Assembly: GCF_947502445.1 (NCBI RefSeq)
Contig: NZ_CANMZW010000016.1
Coordinates: 50,576 to 114,575 of the forward strand
DNA from: an uncultured Brevibacillus sp.
GTDB taxonomy: Bacteria; Bacillota; Bacilli; Brevibacillales; Brevibacillaceae
DNA length: 64,000 nt
Reading direction: 5' to 3'
Below the pieces are notes generated by a model. The model did no database searches and was not told the DNA's origin. It was given only the letters and a program-made list of their open reading frames with translations. Of this stretch, positions 54,408 through 60,291 are shown piece after piece (the stretch's first letter is position 1; each line of letters starts with the position of its first letter). Both the position numbers and the translations under genes were made by a program.

Positions 54408-55520
54408 ATGCGTCAAAAGCGGGTGATTGGCATTTTGACATGGCGAGAGGGGCAGCGTTTTTCCGAACCGGATTATTTGCGACGTCTGGTAAAGGCAGGC
54501 TGGAAGCTCGGGGCGGAGGTGTATGTATTCTCCCATCAGGATGTGAATGCCAAAGAACGCAGAATCAAAGGTTTTACTCCCAAAACGGGTGGCGGCTGGG
54601 AAAGCAAATCGTACCCGTGGCCAGATGTAGTCATCGATCGCTACCGAAAACGGGTTCCACAGTATATGAAGCTGCGACACAGCGGTCTATTCGACTTTGC
54701 AAACAGTCCGTTCAGCAAAAAGTGGAGGGTCACACAGCTCTTGGCTGAGGATGAACGTGTGAGCCGATGGGTGCCAGAAACGTATGTGTACACAAAAGGG
54801 AAAGTGATGGCGATGCTGCGTCGGCATCCGCTCCTGTACATCAAGCCTGGAAACGGCACAGGCGGCAGAAGTATTCTGAAAGTCGCTGCTGTGGGCAAGC
54901 AGTACCAGCTTCAGGGCCGCGACAAGCAGTACGGCAAACACCAAGTACGGGTGGACAATGCAGCTGCTGTAGAGAATTGGGTAAAGCGCTGGGTCACTAA
55001 GCAGCGGATCAGTGACGGCAACTTTTTGGTTCAGCAAGGACTGGATTTGGCTTTGATGCCCAACCGGGTAGCGGATGTTCGGCTTCTGATTCAAAAAGAC
55101 GGGGATGGGTTATGGGATGTGACCGGCTGTGGCGTTCGTATGGGAGCGAGTGGCAGCTCTACCTCGAATCTGCATGGGGGAGGCAAAGCGATACCTTTCG
55201 AGGCGTTCATGACCAAGCGCTTTGGGGAGGACGGCGCCCAGCGGATTTTGGATGAGTGTCATACGATGGCTCATCGAATCGCGCACACGTTGGAGGAGAG
55301 GTTTGGCAGGATGATGGAGTTTGGTCTTGATATTGGTGTAGATGTGAGCGGGCGTGCGTGGCTGATCGAGGTAAATCCGAAGCCAGGGCGAGAAGTTTTT
55401 CGGCAAATGGGGAGCATGGATACGTACGCTGAGGCCATCGCGAGGCCGATGAAATTTGCCTTGTATATAGCCCGTAACGGCGAGGGGTTGCCCGAGAAGA
55501 AAAGAAAAGGAGCTGGGTAG
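54408..55520 (+). CDS. YheC/YheD-family ATP-grasp protein, element-borne
   Basis: A 370-residue YheC/D protein. An N-terminal domain (RVIGILTWREGQRFSEPDYLRRLV) and NSPFSKKWRVTQLLAED precede the ATP-grasp fold: LYIKPGNGTGGRSILKV, NFLVQQGLDLALM, ADVRLLIQKDGDG, and the Mg-binding EFGLDIGVDVSGRAWLIEVNPKPG. The family is associated with the endospore coat, so a sporulation-stage cargo is likely. It ends 32 bases before the right core. GAGGGTGGGGAA precedes the ATG. Confidence 0.9.
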   Translation: MRQKRVIGILTWREGQRFSEPDYLRRLVKAGWKLGAEVYVFSHQDVNAKERRIKGFTPKTGGGWESKSYPWPDVVIDRYRKRVPQYMKLRHSGLFDFANSPFSKKWRVTQLLAEDERVSRWVPETYVYTKGKVMAMLRRHPLLYIKPGNGTGGRSILKVAAVGKQYQLQGRDKQYGKHQVRVDNAAAVENWVKRWVTKQRISDGNFLVQQGLDLALMPNRVADVRLLIQKDGDGLWDVTGCGVRMGASGSSTSNLHGGGKAIPFEAFMTKRFGEDGAQRILDECHTMAHRIAHTLEERFGRMMEFGLDIGVDVSGRAWLIEVNPKPGREVFRQMGSMDTYAEAIARPMKFALYIARNGEGLPEKKRKGAG

Positions 55521-55552
55521 CATAGCGTGTTTTTTGTCTCTATGACAACGAG

Positions 55553-55561
55553 TGGGGAACC
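55553..55561. repeat. Direct-repeat recombination core, right end of element
   Basis: TGGGGAACC, same orientation as 52229-52237. It lies where the N-terminal protease half stops resembling HtrA (VGSPL then VVIETKN). Confidence 0.85.
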
Positions 55562-56017
55562 GACGCTGATGACCCATTCGCCAACCTTAGTATGAGACGA
55601 GTGGCCAAGTGCTAGCGGATACAGCCTGCAATCTGCATCAATTTTAATAACAGCGTAGTCGCGAACACGATCAGCGAGGATGCGTTTGGCTTCAAACACC
55701 CGCCCGTTGAAAAGCTTGACGAAGATGTTTTTTGATTTACCAATCACATGTTCACTGGTCAGAATGTAGCCTTTGTGATGAAAAATGAATCCTGAACCAA
55801 AGCTACGCTCGGTTGGAGTCGAAGGCTCTTCTTCATTAATCAGGCTGCGGATTAATGAATCTACATCTTTTGTATGGGGTGTGTCCTCTGTAACGATGGA
55901 GACGACACCCTCCTGTACGCGCTCTACAATCGGAACAAAAAAATTAAAGGGATGCAAGCTGCTGCTGCTCACAGGGTACTTTACTCGCGTATATTGGGAC
56001 CATTTTTTACTTTTCAA
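55553..56017 (-). CDS. HtrA-like serine protease, N-terminal part of a split gene
   Basis: 155 codons from TTG 56017 (GGGGGAG upstream) to the core. FGSGFIFHHKGYILTSEHVIG carries catalytic His90, and RVRDYAVIKID carries catalytic Asp120. It ends KVGEWVISVGSP. The unexcised frame runs on into the element and stops at 55271, giving a protein without the catalytic Ser. Fusion to 51971-52237 gives a 240-residue protease. No signal peptide or PDZ is seen. A CATA-type -10 near 56046-56053 is only a weak hint of sporulation-sigma control. Confidence 0.87.
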
Positions 56018-56091
56018 CGATCTCTCCCCCTACAGCAGATAGGTATGTATCATCTTATGGGAAGACGAAAGGGAAGGGACGCCCAATTTAG

Positions 56092-56107
56092 AATCGTATG
56101 TACGATT
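56092..56107. promoter_or_regulatory. Palindrome upstream of the PadR gene
   Basis: AATCGTA-TG-TACGATT, perfect 7-base arms, about 40 bases before the predicted promoter. A candidate operator, owner unknown. Confidence 0.4.
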
Positions 56108-56143
56108 ATCATTATTTTTGATTGATATAATAAAGAAATAGCA

Positions 56144-56173
56144 TTGGTATAATTATTAGAATCGAATTATAAT
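56144..56173 (+). promoter_or_regulatory. Predicted promoter of the PadR gene
   Basis: TTGGTA, 18 bases, TATAAT, with a 115-base leader before the ATG. Confidence 0.6.
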
Positions 56174-56291
56174 ACATATAGTTAAAGAATATTTAGAACA
56201 TAAAGGCTTTGCAGATACCTTCGAACGAGAGGGGGAGTCTGCGTACAGCTGCTAGAGAGAGAAAAAGAAAGCTAATGGAGGATGCGAAGAG

Positions 56292-56831
56292 ATGGACGTT
56301 AAAACGATCATACTTGGGTTTTTGAACTACGGCGAGATGAGTGGATACGACATAAAGCAAGCGTTTACTAACAGCATCGGTTTCTTCTATGACGCTAGCT
56401 TTGGTGCGATTTATCCGGCGCTCCGCAAACTGGAAGAAGAAGGCTTTGTGACCAAGCAGGAGATTATTCAATCGGGAAAACCGAACAAAATCCTATACAG
56501 CATCACTGACCTTGGAAAGGAAGCTTTCCGCCAAGAGATTCAAACACCGATTTTGCCACCTGTCCTGCGCTCAGATATGTTAGTAAAAATGTTTTTTGGC
56601 AAAAGTCGTACAAACGAAGAGCAGAAAAATTTGCTGGAAGGTTGCATCGAGCTACAGCGCGATATGCTGCAACAAAGCAAGGTGAACTTCAAAAAGCTCG
56701 AGGTTCATTTTGACGAGTATCAGCGTTTTTGCTGGGAATATACGATTCATCATCTCGAGACGACCATTTCGTTTTTGGAGCAAAAAATGTCTTCGTTAAT
56801 CAAACAACCAGCCTATTCTGTTCCGGTTTAA
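56292..56831 (+). CDS. PadR-family transcriptional regulator
   Basis: A 179-residue protein. The PadR winged helix-turn-helix (VKTIILGFLNYGEMSGYDIKQAFTNSIGFFYDASFGAIYPALRKLEEEGFV) is at about 2-80. A helical C-terminal dimerisation domain of the long Vir_act_alpha_C type follows. GGAGGATGCGAAG precedes the ATG. PadR proteins repress detoxification or efflux genes; none is adjacent. A strong bidirectional terminator follows. Confidence 0.92.
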   Translation: MDVKTIILGFLNYGEMSGYDIKQAFTNSIGFFYDASFGAIYPALRKLEEEGFVTKQEIIQSGKPNKILYSITDLGKEAFRQEIQTPILPPVLRSDMLVKMFFGKSRTNEEQKNLLEGCIELQRDMLQQSKVNFKKLEVHFDEYQRFCWEYTIHHLETTISFLEQKMSSLIKQPAYSVPV

Positions 56832-56850
56832 ACATCGGACAAATAAATAG

Positions 56851-56891
56851 AAAAAGCGAAGCGACCTTGCGCGAGGTGCTTCGCTTTTTTT
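56851..56891. terminator. Bidirectional terminator, PadR / aminopeptidase
   Basis: AAAAGCGAAGC pairs with GCTTCGCTTTT, with A-run and T-run on the two sides. Confidence 0.88.
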
Positions 56892-56927
56892 CTGTGAAAA
56901 ACGTCTCGACGTTTGGTTTGTGATTGA

Positions 56928-58040
56928 TTATTTCAGGTTCTCAGGATTGAGGCACTCCAGCTCTGGTACGACAAAACGGCCATCCTTGCGAATCAGACGA
57001 TCGTCAAACCAGATTTCTCCGCCACCCCATTCTGGACGTTGAATCATAACGAGATCCCAGTGAATGGAGGACTTGTTTCCATTGAATGCTTCATCATAGG
57101 CTTGACCAGGTGTGAAGTGGAAGCTGCCATCGATTTTCTCATCAAACAAAATGTCTTTCATCGGGTTTTGGATGTATGGATTCACGCCAATCGCAAATTC
57201 CCCAACATAACGAGCGCCTTCATCTGTATCAAACACTTCGTTGATTTTTTCCGTATCGTTTGCGGTAGCCTCGATAATTTTGCCGTCCTTAAAGGTCAGC
57301 TTGATATTGTCATAGGTAAAGCCTTGGTAAGGAGATGGTGTGTTGTACGCGATCGTTCCATTAATAGAGTCGCGAACCGGAGCCGTGAATACTTCGCCAT
57401 CTGGAATGTTGGCTTCCCCGGCACATTTAATCGCTGGAATTCCCTTGATGGAGAAAGTAAGATCAGTTCCTGGACCAGTCAGGCGCACCTTGTCAGTCTT
57501 CTCCATTAATTCAACCAGGCTGTCCATCGCTTTATCCATTTTGCCGTAATCAAGCGTACATACTTTGAAGTAAAAATCTTCAAAAGCGGCCGTGCTCATG
57601 TTCGCGAGCTGTGCCATAGAGGCATTCGGGTAGCGCAGAACAACCCATTTGGTATCAGGGACACGAACATCCAGTACAGGGCGCATCAAAAGCTTGGAGT
57701 ACAGCTGCATTTTATCGCCAGGGACGTCAGCCAGCTCACTGATGTTATCACCACCGCGAATCCCTATGTAGCAATCCATTTGTTTCATGAAGGAAACGTC
57801 TGCCTCGCGCATCACGCCAAGCTGTGTTTCGTTGGCACCGAGCAAGAGCTCGCGCTGGATGCTTTGGTCGATCAGCTGTACGTACGGATTTCCGCCAGCT
57901 GCATAAACCTTGGCGATCACGGCGCGCACGAGTTCATGAACGCTGCCGATTGCATAAATCAATACATTTTCACCCGCTTGTACACGGGTAGAATAGTTGA
58001 CAAGAACATCTGCTAACTGCTCAATACGTGGATCTTTCAT
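56928..58040 (-). CDS. M29-family metalloaminopeptidase (AmpS/PepS type)
   Basis: A 370-residue aminopeptidase. LVNYSTRVQAGENVLIYA starts the N-domain. Metal-binding residues of the family occur in CAGEANIPDGEVFTAPV, the ATANDTEKINEVFDTDEGARYVGEFAIG block and the late SSIHWDLV segment. It removes N-terminal residues from peptides in the cytoplasm. ATG 58040 is used with GAGGG upstream; a longer frame to 58097 lacks a ribosome-binding site. Confidence 0.93.
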   Translation of the reverse strand: MKDPRIEQLADVLVNYSTRVQAGENVLIYAIGSVHELVRAVIAKVYAAGGNPYVQLIDQSIQRELLLGANETQLGVMREADVSFMKQMDCYIGIRGGDNISELADVPGDKMQLYSKLLMRPVLDVRVPDTKWVVLRYPNASMAQLANMSTAAFEDFYFKVCTLDYGKMDKAMDSLVELMEKTDKVRLTGPGTDLTFSIKGIPAIKCAGEANIPDGEVFTAPVRDSINGTIAYNTPSPYQGFTYDNIKLTFKDGKIIEATANDTEKINEVFDTDEGARYVGEFAIGVNPYIQNPMKDILFDEKIDGSFHFTPGQAYDEAFNGNKSSIHWDLVMIQRPEWGGGEIWFDDRLIRKDGRFVVPELECLNPENLK

Positions 58041-58206
58041 AGGAAAAGGATCCCTCGCTTTCCATGTCTTTTCTGTAGTATTGTACACAACTTGCACAGA
58101 AAAAAGCTACCCAATGTGAGTGGGTAGCGTCAGGTGAAACGCACAACAGGATTCGGTTTTACTATATATGCAACTCCCTGCTATAAATTGCTAGTGGTTA
58201 GCGAAA

Positions 58207-58299
58207 TTAATCGCAGCCGCAACCAACGATTACCAGCAGGATGAAAAGAATCAAGACCAAAGTGAAACCGTCGAAGTCTCCGTTGAAAATGCTACTCAT
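58207..58299 (-). CDS. YjcZ-family small sporulation protein
   Basis: A 30-residue hydrophobic protein (starts MSSIFNGDFDGFTLVLILFI, ends VGCGCD). It fits the YjcZ/SscA group of very short spore-associated peptides with a single hydrophobic helix and C-terminal Cys/Gly. AAAGGAGGATG lies before the ATG. It is below common gene-calling limits and would usually be missed. Single gene; no partner. Confidence 0.85.
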   Translation of the reverse strand: MSSIFNGDFDGFTLVLILFILLVIVGCGCD

Positions 58300-58546
58300 G
58301 TGATAAACATCCTCCTTTAGTGTGTTAAGCGTCTTGTGCTTACATCCATAACATATGGGTTTTCGCATAGCGCCGATACGGGCATTCGCCCATTTTTGGG
58401 AAGATTCTTTTTGTTGAATTCATTTTCGGTACTCGCACTTCCACGAAAAATCCGCAGTTCTGCGATTGCTACGTTTATTATTCTGAAAAGCAGGAAAAGC
58501 TAGAGGATACCAAAAGACTTTGCAATAACGAAAGGATGTCAGTGAT

Positions 58547-58780
58547 ATGCAGAGATCATTATCTAGTCTTCAACACGACCTCTTTCCCATTACAATCAAC
58601 GTAGGGGAAGATTTTAAATCCATTGTTTGGAAAGCTCAATATGATATGGATTTCAACACAGAATGCCTCTTCTGTTTTTCCGATCAAATTACCGGTTACC
58701 GCGTAGAGGATGAAGCGGGTCACGCAGGCAAGGTAGCGGTTTGTCCGCATTGTGAGAAGGTCAACGCGATTTACGCTTGA
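58547..58780 (+). CDS. Small CxxC protein of unknown function
   Basis: A 77-residue protein with CLFCF and CPHCEK, two Cys pairs about 28 residues apart, consistent with a small zinc ribbon (TECLFCFSDQITGYRVEDEAGHAGKVAVCPHCEKVNAIYA, segment). The acidic N-terminus contains TINVGEDF. GAAAGGATG precedes the ATG and a terminator follows, so it is a single transcript. No named family recognised. Confidence 0.75.
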   Translation: MQRSLSSLQHDLFPITINVGEDFKSIVWKAQYDMDFNTECLFCFSDQITGYRVEDEAGHAGKVAVCPHCEKVNAIYA

Positions 58781-58797
58781 GCGAAGCACCAGGAAAA

Positions 58798-58825
58798 GCG
58801 ATGCCAATGGAGGCATCGTTTTTTT
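58798..58825 (+). terminator. Terminator after the small CxxC gene
   Basis: CGATGCC pairs with GGCATCG around 5 bases, with a T7 run. Confidence 0.9.
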
Positions 58826-58935
58826 GTTCTTTCCTGCCACTGTATCCACCAAGTACCACCTGTTGTTTAGCAGGATTGAAGGGAGGTTTCACGAATACGT
58901 AGGAGAGCCATACATATGGAATAGGGGTGAAATCA

Positions 58936-59334
58936 TTGCAGAAGAAATGCAGCCGCTGCGGAAGTGACATGGAGATGGTGCTGCGTAACGTTGTATACCG
59001 TAACCGCGTAAAAATTATGAATGTACCTGTACACGTTTGCGTAGACGATGCGTGCGCTTATTCCCAAGTGGTGGACGTAATAAAAGACGATCTAAAATCA
59101 CTCATGGAGGAACTGGGCCAACACCCGCAGCGTCAGGCGATTGAGTTCGAAGAAATGTCAGAGTTATCCAACTTATTGGTATTGATTGCTAATGAAGGGG
59201 AAGACTCAACCGTACGTGAAGTACTCAGCGAACGGGTCAACGAGCTTTTGGATCTGTTTTTGTTGGCGCAGTCCCTTGGTGACGAAAAGTGGATGTTGGA
59301 GCTGCGCGAGCGGTTAACCAAGATCATGGTATAG
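58936..59334 (+). CDS. Small protein with YgiT-like zinc-finger N-terminus
   Basis: A 132-residue protein. The N-terminal KKCSRCGSDMEMVL and HVCVDDACAYS supply four Cys in the CxxC..CxxxxC arrangement of YgiT-type fingers. The rest is helical and acidic (DVIKDDLKSLMEELGQ and ELLDLFLLAQSLGDEKWMLELRERL). TTG 58936 is favoured because AGGGGTG lies just upstream; an in-frame GTG lies at 58927. No toxin partner is adjacent, so it is not obviously an antitoxin. Function unknown. Confidence 0.72.
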   Translation: MQKKCSRCGSDMEMVLRNVVYRNRVKIMNVPVHVCVDDACAYSQVVDVIKDDLKSLMEELGQHPQRQAIEFEEMSELSNLLVLIANEGEDSTVREVLSERVNELLDLFLLAQSLGDEKWMLELRERLTKIMV

Positions 59335-59360
59335 CATTTTACACAGATAGAGGGAGGGAA

Positions 59361-59388
59361 GGCGCCTGCATTACGTTAGGCGTCTTTC
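59361..59388 (+). terminator. Weak terminator
   Basis: GGCGCCT pairs with AGGCGTC (one wobble), with a short T-tail. Confidence 0.5.
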
Positions 59389-59442
59389 ACTAGTTTATTA
59401 TCTTTTTCCCTTTGATTTTCTGTCAACCAACTCATAAAGATA

Positions 59443-59670
59443 AAGCTGGTGAGAGGAAATCGGAGAAAAAAGCGAGGATCTTTGGGATACATCCCAAGCG
59501 GAGTGAAAAAAGGGAAACACGCCTTTAAGCGTCCACCTTTGAGAAGCATCTCGAACCTCTACTTTGGACGCGGTTTCACTTTTTTCACGGAGCTGGCCAG
59601 TATGCCCCCCTAGCAAGTATCCCAAGAATCCGGAGCGTTTTCTCCGGTTTCCTCTCCTCCACTACAGCTT
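59443..59670. repeat. Long palindromic intergenic repeat, copy 2, with nested palindrome
   Basis: The flanks repeat copy 1 (41552): AAGCTG/CAGCTT and GGAGAAAA/TTTTCTCC. GCGAGGATCTTTGGGATACATCCCAAG and ATCCCAAGAATCCGGAGC are identical on the two sides. Inside lie about 120 extra bases with their own hairpin: GTGAAAAAAG/CTTTTTTCAC and GCGTCCA/TGGACGC. No ORF is present. It occupies most of the 420-base gap before ytxJ. Confidence 0.82.
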
Positions 59671-59685
59671 AACCTCCTCCCACCA

Positions 59686-59715
59686 TAGACTTACAGGCTG
59701 TGCTTTTTGTATACT
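59686..59715 (+). promoter_or_regulatory. Predicted ytxJ promoter
   Basis: TAGACT, 18 bases, TATACT, about 40 bases before the GTG start. Confidence 0.5.
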
Positions 59716-59754
59716 GGAAATCACATGGCATCAGATAAAAAGGAGAGATGGTTT

Positions 59755-60081
59755 GTGAGCCAGAAACAGCTGCACTCAACTGAAGAGCTGGACCAGTTTG
59801 TAAATGAAAATGGTAAACGACTTTTGTTTAAGCATAGCACGATCTGCCCGATCAGCACGTCAGCCTACGATGAGTTCCAGGCGTATGTGAAAGATCATAC
59901 GGTTCCTTCTGCTGTCATCCTCGTTCGCGAAAACCGCCCATTATCAAATGAGGTAGTGAAGCGCTTTGAAATCAGGCACGAATCCCCGCAAATCTTTTTG
60001 CTGGAGAATGGTCAAGTGAAATGGCACACCTCCCACTGGAAAATTACGAAAGATGCTATTGCCCAAGCCGTACAAGAATAA
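59755..60081 (+). CDS. ytxJ: Bacillithiol-system redox-active protein YtxJ
   Basis: A 108-residue thioredoxin-fold monothiol protein. The active-site stretch is LLFKHSTICPISTSAYDEF with a single Cys where thioredoxins have CxxC. It continues AVILVRENRPLSNEVVKRFEIRHESPQIFLLENG. It probably handles protein-bacillithiol mixed disulphides (monobacilliredoxin). GTG 59755 is chosen because AAGGAG lies 9 bases upstream; longer frames lack one. Confidence 0.9.
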   Translation: MSQKQLHSTEELDQFVNENGKRLLFKHSTICPISTSAYDEFQAYVKDHTVPSAVILVRENRPLSNEVVKRFEIRHESPQIFLLENGQVKWHTSHWKITKDAIAQAVQE

Positions 60082-60088
60082 AAACAGG

Positions 60089-60133
60089 AAAGAGCTACCA
60101 ACTCGCTTTTGAGTTTGGCAGCTCTTCTTTTTT
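60089..60133 (+). terminator. Terminator after ytxJ
   Basis: AAGAGCT-CCAACTC pairs with GAGTTTGG-AGCTCTT, followed by CTTTTTT. Confidence 0.85.
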
Positions 60134-60291
60134 GACGTATAGGAATTTATAAGCGGGACGCTTATGGATTCTGGAGCGCATGACAAGGTTCCTCAGCGTC
60201 CGCTCCCGGCATTGCTTCGGTGAAACTTTCCACTAAACGCGATCGCTCTTCCTTGAGCATGCCTCGATAGAGGTTTTCTTACTTAGGCTCA

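Larger units (their letters stand above)
52229..55552. mobile_element. 3.3-kb serine-recombinase intervening element inside the HtrA-like gene
   Basis: A 3,324-bp insertion bounded by 9-bp direct repeats, splitting a protease gene. It encodes a large serine recombinase (its stop lies 29 bases from the left core), an HxlR regulator and a YheC/D ATP-grasp protein. Precise excision at the core would fuse the two protease halves in frame. Confidence 0.88.

Noticed and set aside
55271..55552. Extension of the protease N-half into the element
   Set aside because: The residues after the core (VVIETKNTLCYP) are non-homologous read-through opposite the YheC/D gene. They are not a real domain.
60140..60290. 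Gene or RNA between ytxJ and the FtsA-like gene
   Set aside because: Only a small ATAAGC/GCTTAT hairpin and short frames with no start signals.
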